Source: Thorsellia kenyensis
GTDB taxonomy: Bacteria; Pseudomonadota; Gammaproteobacteria; Enterobacterales; Thorselliaceae
NCBI RefSeq assembly: GCF_042432445.1
Contig: NZ_JBHLXE010000048.1
Span: 1 to 64,000, forward strand
DNA: 64,000 bases
Reading direction: 5' to 3'
The notes beneath the pieces are model-generated. The model searched no databases. It had not been told where the DNA came from and saw only the letters and a list, made by a program, of their open reading frames with translations. Positions 37,211 to 47,632 of the stretch are shown here, piece after piece (within the stretch, counting starts at the first letter, position 1; every line of letters starts with the position of its first letter). The translations under genes were made by a program, and so were the position numbers.

Positions 37211-37820
37211 TTATATTTTTGATAGATTTAGTTCTTCTACTCTATTTTTAACTTTAAATCCTCTCGGTAGATGCTCTGTGTCTCCCCAAAAAAGCCACAA
37301 AAATATAATTAAACTAATAAGACCTATAAGTTTTTTACTAATAAAACCACTCACTGCATAACTTTCTTTACCCCAATTATATAGTGTAAGAAAGGCATCT
37401 CACTTGTGCTAAGTTTTCTTTTAAGTCTTATCATTAATTCTAATATTCAATATGAAAAAATCATCTTCATTCAACATGTTATTTGATCTCAGCAAGTAAT
37501 CAGTATACCAGTACACTTTTATTTACTTTCCTTTGATTTCCTTACTCTTTTTCATCAACTAGAGTAGTAGAAGTGTGTCAAATATCTGCAATATGCCACT
37601 TAATCCGAATGACAGAATCCGATATAAATTCTTTATCCCATGCAACTAAGGATTAATCATTTAAGCTAGTATGTTTGGGCCTTTTAGTTGAATCATTTGT
37701 CAAAGGATAGATTTGATCTTCTATTTTATAGCATTCTTTACTTTCTTGATTATAAAAGGCACCAGATAATAGACATTTAGTGCGTTTATTAGTACTTCTT
37801 TTGTGGTGAGCTACATTCAT
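37211..37820 (-). pseudogene. Degenerate coding region, unidentified (small ORFs with stops)
   Basis: Minus-strand reading gives several protein-like pieces in a row: a 55-codon ORF from ATG 37820 (AGGAAAG ahead of it) to 37653, with LLSGAFYNQESKECYK; a piece with WDKEFISDSVIRIKWHIADI; one with VYWYTDYLLRSNNMLNED; and a last one to a stop at 37211 with a membrane-like LIGLISLIIFLWLFWG. The last two share a frame with a few stops between. I take this as a decayed gene or genes; the 55-codon ORF or a 47-codon GTG ORF (37211-37354) could still be expressed. No family recognised. The rest of 37071-37990 shows nothing else but the hairpin at its right end. Confidence 0.28.
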
Positions 37821-37907
37821 TCTTTCCTGTTTTTATACTTGCCTCAAGATATACCAAATATATTTTAGACAACCTAAAAGCGTTAAGTCTAACCCACTTA
37901 CTAAACA

Positions 37908-37946
37908 ACTCCCTCAAGTAAGATAAAAAGTACAGTTTGAGGGAGT
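37908..37946 (-). terminator. Hairpin after the autotransporter gene
   Basis: Perfect 10-bp stem (37908-37917 with 37937-37946) and a 19-base loop, 44 bases past the autotransporter stop codon. The T-run that follows the second arm on the minus strand is short (TGTTTAG), whereas the plus strand has a run of seven Ts; a terminator role is likely but its preferred direction is unclear. Confidence 0.6.
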
Positions 37947-37990
37947 AGGTCATTTTTTTGACTTTAATAGTAGTTAAATAGTTTTAAAAT

Positions 37991-40900
37991 CTAGAAGGAG
38001 TAACTTATACCTAATCGACCAGATATTTCTTCAAAACCATTACTACCATGCTTACTACTGATATCAATGTGTGAGGATAGTCTTGATTTATAATCTAAGG
38101 AAACTCCAAAATTAATGTCTAGAATATCAGCAGGCCTATCAGAGTAATAAATAAGATCATTTAATTTTACAGAAGCATTAACATTATCATGTATCCAGTT
38201 TAAACCTACATTACTTTTAAAATCAGTTCCATTTGCCATGTTATAACTGTATTTTATTTTCCCACCTAAGCGTGTTTCAATTCCATCCGTGGTCGGATGC
38301 GTGATTACTGTGCCATTTGACTCCGTAAAATCATCCGCTGAAAGGTATTTATAAGTTAACTGTGCTTCTGGAACTAGATCAACATATGTATTCCTTTGTT
38401 GATAAAAATTAATGGGATAACCGAACTCTAAAGACGAAGCAAAATTGTTAGAATCATATTTTTCTGTTCCAGATAAATCTTGACCTCTTACTTCATTTTT
38501 TGACCAGCCAACTTGCATCCAAGTATCTAGATAGGCTGGTTGGTTTTGCGACAAACCACTAAATTCAAGCGTTCCATAAGCCCCTAGACGATAATTATCT
38601 TGATTTGTGTTCGCAACAAAACGGGATATACTATTAGTGTTACTCGAATGTGATTGACCAATTGCACCCATAACCCCTGCAGTATAACTATTATCTTGGT
38701 CAGTTGTTAAATGAATTAAGTCTCCACCCAATTGAACATAGCTATGATAAAAGCGTTGTTCTATTTCATTTGCAGCTTGGCTATCAGTTACCCCACCAAC
38801 AATCCGTCCCCAAATATTAAGTTCGCTATTATTAGGTTGTTCATTTTTTATAGCATTCGATTTGATACTGTTAACCCGGTCATGGTAGGTCATAATAGTA
38901 TTAGCGTTCGTTATATCAATATTAGCAAGATACGCACCTATTTCAGGTCGTATCGCCCTTAAATCAGATTGTAAGAACCAGTTTTTGTCTACTTTAACTA
39001 ATTGATAGTCATAACTTCCAGCGACGAGACGTGACGCTAAACTAAATGTACCTACTGATTCCCCTGTGACAGATATTAATTCAATCCCTTTATCTGTCTG
39101 CGAACCTCTACCACCTTTATTATTTACAAAAACAGTGGTATGACCTTTAGTATTACCTAAAATATTTAATTTGTCAGTTTTCGAATTATCACCGTCAAGT
39201 ACAGTGTTAAAAACTAAATCACTACGAGCTTCATAGTTACCACCCACATTCAAAACGTTTCCTGCTTTGCTACCAGCTAAAGATATCGTATTAAAATTAT
39301 ATAAATCACCATCAATATTTAGAGTTTGTAATGCTAAATCAGTTTTTCCTGAAGCATCTCCAACATAAAGAATACCTTCATTAATAACATCTCCATCTAT
39401 TACACCATAACCACCCGCAGACCCACTTTCGGTAATTGAAAGTGCGCTAATCATAGCATCTTTAGAATCCAAAATTAAAAACCCATTTTCTACATTGAAT
39501 GAACCTAGATTTGAATAATCCGATTTAATTCGTAAAATTCCCTCTCCTAATTTGTTTAAATCACCTTCACCAGAAATATTGGCATTCAGAGTTTGATCAA
39601 GTGCTTTAACAAAATCAAAAGCAACTGTACCCAAATTATTAACCGTAGCATTTCCAAGGTTATTCAAATTATTTAAAGTTAATCTACTTTTCCCATCTAC
39701 ATTAAAGAGCCCCTCGAACGATTCACTATTTTCTGTTAGGGATACTTGACTGCCATTCAAATCAATCGTTCCATTGCCTGATAATATATTATTAATTAAG
39801 GAACTACTGCCATTTAATTCTAGTTTAGCCATTTCACTAATGTTTAATATTCCAGAACCTATTTGACTTTTGCCTGACAGTACTAAACTAGCATCATTGT
39901 TAAGATTAATATCAGCGCTAAGATCTTCATTTTCGCTATTGATGCTGACTGAACCACCTTGAATATTTAATACACCAGCTCCCTTCATATTCCCATTGAC
40001 TATTTGTTCAATAGAACTATCTGCAGCACCTGCATAAGTTAGCGTACCCCCATTCAAATCAAGCGTACTTCCATTTGCAGTAAATAGTCCATTAATTAAT
40101 TGATCATAGCCCCCCAAATCTAAATAACTCATTTCTTCTAGGATAACGTGTCCAATTTTACCTAAACTATTATCAGCACCAAGTTTAACACCACCATGAG
40201 AAATCACAGTATTTCCCTCGTAGCTGTTCAGGCTGTTTGCGATAGTCAAAATACCATCATCCCCTCTGAGATTTAGGTTGCCAGCACCTTGTACCAGAGC
40301 TCCCAATGTTTTAGATGTACTATTGCTTGTGGAAATAACTAAATCGGTTTTAGTAATTAATGACTTAAGAACATAGTCAACAAACAGACCTGCTTTACCA
40401 TTAGCGCCAGCATTAGCACTAGAAACAGCTTCATAAGAATATTCCGCACCAATATCATTGTTACCAAAGCCATCACTCAAATTATCAATTGTCGTAGTAT
40501 CAACCGCTAGACCATTCACCAGTAAATCAAGCATGACACCATCTTGAGAGACATTATTTGCTAAGATTAATTGAATTGCATCACCATCCGCTGTATTTTG
40601 GTCTAAGAATGATTTATCACTAATAGCCGTATCAATACCTGTTGTATCGAGATTAACAGTGCCTATATCTACATCACCGCTATTCGCTCCATCTCCTAAA
40701 TTCAGTGTATTCACTGTCAATAAGAATGCTTCAGTTGTATTAGCAAAAACAGAAGTGAAAATTCCGCCATTTAACGTTAAATCACCTATTGCCTTATAAC
40801 TATCATTAATCAAATTAGTACCTGAATTAATTTGTAGATTAGCTTGGCTTAAAAATGAATTATTTGTATTATTAAGCGTAAGTTTGAGGTCGGTTAAGCC

Positions 40901-43900
40901 TATTGTACCTTTAAAGTTATGGCCCTTATTCGCTAAAATATTGAGTTCTGTCAATCCTTCAACGTTTTGCCCACCAAAAATATCGAGTAAACCTTCTCCT
41001 TCAAAACGATTTGAAAGGGTGAATTTTTCTAGGTTATCGGCCAGGTTAAAACGTAATTCCCCATTTAAATTGACTAATCCTGTTCCAAGTGCAGGTTCAG
41101 ATGATAGGGTGTTTATAACTGCCGATCCTTCAATAAGCCAATTACCTTGAAAATCATCATACTGTCCGTTAAGTGTAATATTGTTACCCACTATTTCTGT
41201 AACTCCGACACCTGAAATGACATTTGAAAACTCTTGATCACTAAAATTTAACTTTAACAAGGAATTATTCTGAATTGCTCCTGTTCCAGCAGACTTAGCA
41301 TTATTGTCAATTGAAATCCCACCACTTTCTTCAGCTATGTCTATCCCTCCAGCAAAGGTGTTATTGACATTTGTTAGAGTGATTAATCCCTCTCCTGATT
41401 GTGATAGTTTACCTAAACCACTGAGGTTATTTTGCAACTCAAAGTTATCTGAGCGGTTAATTTTAAGCAGCGAAGAGTCACTATCTAAGAAAATATTACC
41501 TTTGACAGAACCTGTTTGACCACCATTACCTAATTGAATTGTACCAGCAAATAAATTTGTTATTCCTTCGAATGTATTATCATTTGTAAGGATTAAGGTT
41601 CCAGCTCCATACTTATCTAAGTTTCCTGAACCCGAAATCACATTTTCATATGTTATCCCATTTAGTTCATTTGTTTTAAAACTCAACTGACCATTGTTTT
41701 CTATATCACTAACATAACTACTTGAAGAAGTATCATGTCCAATAGTTAACACACCAGTTTCTTGGATTGCTGTTTTACCTTTAAATGTATTTACACCAGT
41801 TAAGGTAAGATTACCCCCTAATAAAAATTGTCCTTCAGAGCTGCCTGATAAAGTGCCCGAAAAAACATTTCCCTGACCAGTTCCATTTATGGTAAGCTCG
41901 CCTTTACCTATATTGAAATTTCCTGAACCTGAAAGCCCACCAATAGTCTGGCTTGTTTCAGATAAATTTAATGAACCTCCATCCTTTAATTCAACAAGGC
42001 TAGTCTTTCCAAGCGCATTATTAGCGCCTAGCATTACAGTAGTACCCTCTATTAATGTTTGACCTGTATAATCGTTATTGGCATTACTGATTTGTATTGC
42101 ATTTTTTCCTTGAAGAGTTAGATTTCCTTCTCCTGTTACTTTCGCGATAAGATTATTAAAAACTGAATTAGATGAATCAATTATTAAATTTGTTAAGGAT
42201 TCAAGTTTAGTGAGTTGATAAGTAACATATAATCCTGCGTCTATTCCTTCAGCAAAATTGTTATCTGCAGCCACTGAGATATATTTATAAGTAGCATTGA
42301 TATCATTTCCTTTGTCATCTTTGATAACAGCTTCTTGAGGCTCGACAGCTAAGCCTTCGATAAATAAATCTAGGAATTGACCTGGTGTTGAAACCGTCTC
42401 AGCATTTACTACAATAAATCCAGAACTCAAATCTAATGTATTTTGATCAAGCAAAGTGCTTCCGCTAACCCCTTCAGGAACCTCTAACGTAATTCCTTTT
42501 AAATTGAGCTTTCCTGTGTTAACTGGATCAACAGCTAGATTTTTCACATTTAATTCGTTTGCTTCTGTAGGGTTAATCATAGAAATGATTAATTCACCGC
42601 CATTGATATTTAAATTCCCAATGTTTGCGCCATTAACTGTTGACTCTGTAATTGAACCACTGTTAAGGGTTAAGGTCCCGTTTTCAATAGCTGATCTGTT
42701 TGTAAGATCACTTAAATCAAAATATGTATTGTTTAGCGCTAAGGTCCCAGTAAATTCGTTAGAAGCTGGAGAAAATGTAAACATGTTCTTATTCAAGTCT
42801 ACATTTAAATAGCCATCACCTTTAAGTCTATTAGCCCAAATAAGATTTTCATCTTGTGATAGGTCTAATCTACCGGCCAAATTAACCGTGCTTGCACCTA
42901 TTTGGTTGTAAGAGGTAACACCTAAACTTGCCTCTTCTAAAATATTTAATTGTCCATTAAAGGCTGTGTTATCCGCATTAAATGTAATACTTTTCCCTTG
43001 TACATTTACTGTTCCAGAAGAAGATAAAGTATTATCAAATTTCATATTATCAAAATTAAGTTCGAGAACCCCATTAGTAGAAATACTAATATTGCTAGTA
43101 CCAGCGGCATCTGATTGGGTTAATGCAAGCGTACCATTATTGATAACCGTATCTCCACTGAAAATATTGTTATTAGTTAAGCTGATACGCCCATTAGTAT
43201 TGACAGAAATCCCCCCTTCCCCTTCAATGAAGTTATTGAAGTCAAGGTCACTTTGATTATTGAAATTTAATTTTGCAAATTTATCTAATTGTACACTTCC
43301 AGATAAATTGCCCTCATTCAATAAAGTTAATTGCTCAAAAATAGTCGTTTTGCCTGAATATGTTTGTGCTTCAGTTATGGTTAGATCTTTTATTTCTACA
43401 TTACCAGAGCCACTAACTACACCATTATAAAAAATTGGTCGGAGGCTATCAAAAATTACTGTGCCATTATTTACAATATCGCCTAGGTAACTTACTATAT
43501 TATCAACACCAAAACCTAGATTGAATTTGGCACCTTGATTAATTAGTGTTGTGCCTGTAAATGTTTGTTCGCCAGTAATACCAAACTCCCCTCCTGCAAT
43601 TATGAGAGAACCCGTATCCCCACTAAATGAACCAATAAAATTAGTGCCAACAGTTTCTTGACCATTTTGAATTAGCAATTCACCTGAATCGATATTTACG
43701 TTACCAGAACCAGCTAAACCATTTAACGAAAGGGAGTAACCATTTATTTCTAACTTAGTCCCTATCCCCATGTTTAAAAGTGATGTAGAGCCTAGCACAT
43801 TATTTCCACCTAACCTGACTGAGCCCGCAGTTAGCTTAGTTTCTCCAGAATAGCTATTATTTTCGTTTGTAATTATTAATGGTTCCTCATTACTCGCGAT

Positions 43901-46900
43901 GATTTCAATACCACCTACACCTGATACTAAAGCATCTAACGATTTACTAGCACTTGTTATAGAATTAAAAATAATATTAGAATTAGACACTAATTCTTTT
44001 AGTAAATATTCAACATAAATTCCTGAGCCACTGACGCTGCTATTAGATGTAACAGCTGTATAATCGTAAATTGCAGTTATATCATTATTCGTTCCATCAG
44101 AAACACCATTAAATTGCTTACTAGTATCTGTAGCATTTCCATTTACACTGAGTGTTATTTGTTTTCCATCATCTAATACAGAACCAGCTTTTACAAGAAG
44201 AATTCCCTTATTGCCTACTTGACTATCTTGATCTAAAAAATTACCTGCTAGAGGGGCATCTGGCAGTTGACTAACGTCTAAATTAACGTTTCCTGCTAAA
44301 TCAATTCGGCTAAGCTTTTGATTAGTAATATCAAGAGAATTTACTGTTAATACGGGGGATGTTGTTGGACCAGAAAATATGAAATCTAGTTCACCGCCAC
44401 TTAAGCTCAAATCGCCTATCTTAGAATTAGCGGATATAATTCCCACTGAATTATTTGATAAATTCAAATTTGAATTAGCCAATGCTATTTGATTGTCATT
44501 CTGATTTAAAACTATTCGGCTATTCATTAACTCATAAATACCAGTGAAAGCCCCCCCCACATTATTTGTAAAAGCGAAGTCCAATGGTACGAGAGAATTT
44601 TGATTGATTTTAACTATTCCATTACCAGTCAAGCTATAACCTAATTGACTGCTATTATTTAAATTTAATAATCCATTATTGTCTATAGACGCGAAAGCTA
44701 ATTTACCGAAGACATTATCAGATGAAGAAGATAATATAGCTCCCTGTGCAATTGACCATATTCCTTCAAAATTAGCATTACCTTTTTCTACTAAAATATC
44801 GCCATAAATATTCACTCGACCTTGCCCTGCTACAGAATTATTTAGCGTCCCAAATAATTCATTTGATAAATTAAGTGAGGAGGTTCCATCTAATGAAATA
44901 AGACTATTACCTGTATTATTTAAATTAGCAAATGTTAATTGCGAATTTTTTTCTACATTTATGTTACTAAAATTTATTATTTTTTGTTCTTCTGATAAAA
45001 CTAAGTTTGACTGCGATGTCAGATTAAGTAAGTTTGATCCGTCTCCCGCATCAAGTGAATTGAAATAAGAGTCTGCTGTGAGATTTGAAAAAACGAAGGA
45101 ATCGTCACCAGAGCCAGTTTGAAGATCAGTTAGATTAAATTTACCGTTGGTAAAAATTTGGTTATTGCCGGCACCTAAATCTATCATCCCTGTAATTGAG
45201 GCATTTGAACTTAATCTAATTGTATCGTCTTCATCTCCCATTAAAACACTATTCAACAAAGTACTGTTTTCATTAAGAATTAGACTATTATCGCCTTGAC
45301 CTAAATTAATATTTAAATGGCTTAAAGTCCCATTAGCTAAAATAACACTATCAGCCAAATTTCCAGTAACTAAATTGCCCTCTGAAGAAGAACCTGCGTT
45401 AAATAGTAGGTTATTTTCTCCAGAATTTAACTTAATATTACCTAAAAAGTCAGAATTAGAACCAAAATTCAACGTATGCAAATTTCCAGAATTTGCAATA
45501 ACTTCACCATTTAAAGCATTATTTATATTAAGGGTGCTCTGATTTTGGTTATCTAATAAAATATTGCCTGAGAGAGATTGATTTAAATTAAGTGTTTTAT
45601 TAGAGGTACCTGTTAATCTTATGGCTGTACCTGTACCGCTTGATATATGTAAGTTTGAATCTATAGATGTTACTTCTGATGCACCATCAGTAATTACAAG
45701 GCCAGAACCAGTCACATTGTCAGCAATATTAATACTAATATCTTGATCTATTTTTTGTCCGCTGGCTAAAACAATACCTTTACCATCACCAAAAACATTA
45801 ATGACTAAATTTTCAACTATCCAATTTGCTATATCTTGGGTTGTAATATCAATACCTGTAGCAAAATCACTTACATTTATTTTAGTATTTGATAATTTAA
45901 TACTACCGATATTTTCTAACCCTTTTGCCGTTCCTGATATGTCAAGAGTACTATTTAATAAATTAAGAACTGATGATCCTGATTTAACAATACTCTTACT
46001 GCTAGCATTAGAATTATTAAGTGTCAAATTAGATATAGTAACTTCGCCTGCTGTACTGACATTTAATCCTGTAGAGCCAGAACTTAAATTGATTGTACCG
46101 CCGTTTAAGTTTAAATTAGACTGCCCCAGAATGTTAATCGCATTACCACTGATTGCATTGATTATACCCCCGTCCATATTAATATTTGTTTCTCGAGGAA
46201 CAGTAGTATTAATAGATAGACCATCAATCGAACTATTAATGGTTCCTAAGTGATAAATATTAAATGGGTCCCCTGAACCAGAACTTGTAATATCGATGCC
46301 TTTTTTCGCATTTATAATAGAATTAGTATCATTCAAAATGAGAACTTGTCCGGTTCCATTCATGTTAAGTTTAATACCATTAGCATTAGTAGCTTGTAAT
46401 ATCGCATCACTGCGAACAAATACATCGCCTCCTACACCTTTATTTTTTTGGACAAATATTCCTGCATTATCTGAGCCGGAATATCTTAAGGTTGAACCTG
46501 AAGCAATATTATAAATTACATCCCCATTACTTGCGGCTCCATTTTTTAGTCCTCCAGTAGCATCACCGCCGAGGTTACTGATACCGTGACCGACTACAGC
46601 CCCACCTTGAAAATTACCAATATCAAGTTGAACACCTGCACCAAAGCCCTTATTAGGATCGTATGATCCAATTTTAAGTCCATTATTAACAAGACCAAAA
46701 ATATTTTGTGGCGTTAATAATTTAATTTTAGCACCATCTTGCATTATATATTTATATGCATCATTGTTGGCAATTGAACCTAGTGTAAGAAATGTAACCT
46801 GGGCTGAAAAATTGGCATTACTTTCAAAATTCATAACATTAAATTCATTAGGTGAATTTGACCAAAAGATAGTGTTGAATTCACCAGCTGCACCATCAGA

Positions 46901-47632
46901 GAAAACAGAAAAATCCCCAGTAAACCTTAGAGGCCCGCCTTCAACAATTTGATGCCCTATTTTTAGAGTAAATTTATCCATTTTTTCAATATTGCCAAAA
47001 ACCACTTCTGCAATACGATTACCATTGATGTTACTACCTTGTTGGCCCATTACTGCATACATGCTATCTGTAAAACGTTTAATATCGTCAAATATGACAT
47101 TAACACCTGTAAATTGACCAACATTAATCACCCAAGTATCACTTGCTGTACTAGAAGTTAATTCATTTATATTTTCAAATTTAAATGATCCTAATTCCTC
47201 ACCCCAGACGCTACTAGTATTACCATTTATATTAAAATCAAATAAGCCGGTATTTAGAGAAAAACCATTACCATCAATGACTATATTCTTTCGGCCAGAC
47301 TCGATCATTCTTACATTAATATCAGCATTCAAAGTAATATCATTAGCTAATACTATCCTTGTGGCCGAACCTGTTGTGCTTAACGCATTGCTTAATTGAG
47401 TGCTATTAGAAACCACAGTACAGTTTGACTCCACAAGGCAATCCTGTGCAGTTATAGCATTTGCTCCCATGGGTAAAGCTGTAGCTAAAAGTATTCCTGT
47501 AAGCAGTCCTACTTTAGTCAAACTTGTATTATTCATCCCTCTTTCACTTAAACTGCCGTGAAAATTTGATTTAAAAGAGTTTTTACTTGTTACTTGTGAT
47601 TTAATAAATTGAGCAATTTTGTTAAGTTTCAT
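37991..47632 (-). CDS. Giant autotransporter (type Va) adhesin-like surface protein
   Basis: A 3213-residue protein with a long signal region (basic n-part to about 40, hydrophobic GLLTGILLATALP, cleavage likely after GANA near 59), a passenger of about 2870 residues, and a C-terminal autotransporter barrel from about 2935 (NIWGRIVGGV) ending in aromatic GISYSF. The passenger is a beta-helix of short Asn/Gly/Ser-rich repeats of the autotransporter-associated type (GNLTLQGKNAIQISNANNDY, YSGETKLTAGSVRLGGNNVLG) and contains three divergent copies of a roughly 600-residue module. Its only obvious cysteines are two near the mature N-terminus. No protease or lipase motif is seen, so adhesion or aggregation is the likely role, by inference. 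It stands alone, flanked by gene-poor DNA on both sides. Confidence 0.95.
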   Translation of the reverse strand: MKLNKIAQFIKSQVTSKNSFKSNFHGSLSERGMNNTSLTKVGLLTGILLATALPMGANAITAQDCLVESNCTVVSNSTQLSNALSTTGSATRIVLANDITLNADINVRMIESGRKNIVIDGNGFSLNTGLFDFNINGNTSSVWGEELGSFKFENINELTSSTASDTWVINVGQFTGVNVIFDDIKRFTDSMYAVMGQQGSNINGNRIAEVVFGNIEKMDKFTLKIGHQIVEGGPLRFTGDFSVFSDGAAGEFNTIFWSNSPNEFNVMNFESNANFSAQVTFLTLGSIANNDAYKYIMQDGAKIKLLTPQNIFGLVNNGLKIGSYDPNKGFGAGVQLDIGNFQGGAVVGHGISNLGGDATGGLKNGAASNGDVIYNIASGSTLRYSGSDNAGIFVQKNKGVGGDVFVRSDAILQATNANGIKLNMNGTGQVLILNDTNSIINAKKGIDITSSGSGDPFNIYHLGTINSSIDGLSINTTVPRETNINMDGGIINAISGNAINILGQSNLNLNGGTINLSSGSTGLNVSTAGEVTISNLTLNNSNASSKSIVKSGSSVLNLLNSTLDISGTAKGLENIGSIKLSNTKINVSDFATGIDITTQDIANWIVENLVINVFGDGKGIVLASGQKIDQDISINIADNVTGSGLVITDGASEVTSIDSNLHISSGTGTAIRLTGTSNKTLNLNQSLSGNILLDNQNQSTLNINNALNGEVIANSGNLHTLNFGSNSDFLGNIKLNSGENNLLFNAGSSSEGNLVTGNLADSVILANGTLSHLNINLGQGDNSLILNENSTLLNSVLMGDEDDTIRLSSNASITGMIDLGAGNNQIFTNGKFNLTDLQTGSGDDSFVFSNLTADSYFNSLDAGDGSNLLNLTSQSNLVLSEEQKIINFSNINVEKNSQLTFANLNNTGNSLISLDGTSSLNLSNELFGTLNNSVAGQGRVNIYGDILVEKGNANFEGIWSIAQGAILSSSSDNVFGKLAFASIDNNGLLNLNNSSQLGYSLTGNGIVKINQNSLVPLDFAFTNNVGGAFTGIYELMNSRIVLNQNDNQIALANSNLNLSNNSVGIISANSKIGDLSLSGGELDFIFSGPTTSPVLTVNSLDITNQKLSRIDLAGNVNLDVSQLPDAPLAGNFLDQDSQVGNKGILLVKAGSVLDDGKQITLSVNGNATDTSKQFNGVSDGTNNDITAIYDYTAVTSNSSVSGSGIYVEYLLKELVSNSNIIFNSITSASKSLDALVSGVGGIEIIASNEEPLIITNENNSYSGETKLTAGSVRLGGNNVLGSTSLLNMGIGTKLEINGYSLSLNGLAGSGNVNIDSGELLIQNGQETVGTNFIGSFSGDTGSLIIAGGEFGITGEQTFTGTTLINQGAKFNLGFGVDNIVSYLGDIVNNGTVIFDSLRPIFYNGVVSGSGNVEIKDLTITEAQTYSGKTTIFEQLTLLNEGNLSGSVQLDKFAKLNFNNQSDLDFNNFIEGEGGISVNTNGRISLTNNNIFSGDTVINNGTLALTQSDAAGTSNISISTNGVLELNFDNMKFDNTLSSSGTVNVQGKSITFNADNTAFNGQLNILEEASLGVTSYNQIGASTVNLAGRLDLSQDENLIWANRLKGDGYLNVDLNKNMFTFSPASNEFTGTLALNNTYFDLSDLTNRSAIENGTLTLNSGSITESTVNGANIGNLNINGGELIISMINPTEANELNVKNLAVDPVNTGKLNLKGITLEVPEGVSGSTLLDQNTLDLSSGFIVVNAETVSTPGQFLDLFIEGLAVEPQEAVIKDDKGNDINATYKYISVAADNNFAEGIDAGLYVTYQLTKLESLTNLIIDSSNSVFNNLIAKVTGEGNLTLQGKNAIQISNANNDYTGQTLIEGTTVMLGANNALGKTSLVELKDGGSLNLSETSQTIGGLSGSGNFNIGKGELTINGTGQGNVFSGTLSGSSEGQFLLGGNLTLTGVNTFKGKTAIQETGVLTIGHDTSSSSYVSDIENNGQLSFKTNELNGITYENVISGSGNLDKYGAGTLILTNDNTFEGITNLFAGTIQLGNGGQTGSVKGNIFLDSDSSLLKINRSDNFELQNNLSGLGKLSQSGEGLITLTNVNNTFAGGIDIAEESGGISIDNNAKSAGTGAIQNNSLLKLNFSDQEFSNVISGVGVTEIVGNNITLNGQYDDFQGNWLIEGSAVINTLSSEPALGTGLVNLNGELRFNLADNLEKFTLSNRFEGEGLLDIFGGQNVEGLTELNILANKGHNFKGTIGLTDLKLTLNNTNNSFLSQANLQINSGTNLINDSYKAIGDLTLNGGIFTSVFANTTEAFLLTVNTLNLGDGANSGDVDIGTVNLDTTGIDTAISDKSFLDQNTADGDAIQLILANNVSQDGVMLDLLVNGLAVDTTTIDNLSDGFGNNDIGAEYSYEAVSSANAGANGKAGLFVDYVLKSLITKTDLVISTSNSTSKTLGALVQGAGNLNLRGDDGILTIANSLNSYEGNTVISHGGVKLGADNSLGKIGHVILEEMSYLDLGGYDQLINGLFTANGSTLDLNGGTLTYAGAADSSIEQIVNGNMKGAGVLNIQGGSVSINSENEDLSADINLNNDASLVLSGKSQIGSGILNISEMAKLELNGSSSLINNILSGNGTIDLNGSQVSLTENSESFEGLFNVDGKSRLTLNNLNNLGNATVNNLGTVAFDFVKALDQTLNANISGEGDLNKLGEGILRIKSDYSNLGSFNVENGFLILDSKDAMISALSITESGSAGGYGVIDGDVINEGILYVGDASGKTDLALQTLNIDGDLYNFNTISLAGSKAGNVLNVGGNYEARSDLVFNTVLDGDNSKTDKLNILGNTKGHTTVFVNNKGGRGSQTDKGIELISVTGESVGTFSLASRLVAGSYDYQLVKVDKNWFLQSDLRAIRPEIGAYLANIDITNANTIMTYHDRVNSIKSNAIKNEQPNNSELNIWGRIVGGVTDSQAANEIEQRFYHSYVQLGGDLIHLTTDQDNSYTAGVMGAIGQSHSSNTNSISRFVANTNQDNYRLGAYGTLEFSGLSQNQPAYLDTWMQVGWSKNEVRGQDLSGTEKYDSNNFASSLEFGYPINFYQQRNTYVDLVPEAQLTYKYLSADDFTESNGTVITHPTTDGIETRLGGKIKYSYNMANGTDFKSNVGLNWIHDNVNASVKLNDLIYYSDRPADILDINFGVSLDYKSRLSSHIDISSKHGSNGFEEISGRLGISYSF

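Noticed and set aside
37991..47632. Many plus-strand open frames inside the autotransporter gene, up to about 150 codons (for example 45801-46253 and 42456-42812)
   Set aside because: They are opposite a clearly coding gene, lack ribosome sites, and have the repetitive composition expected from reading the complement of repeat-coding DNA.
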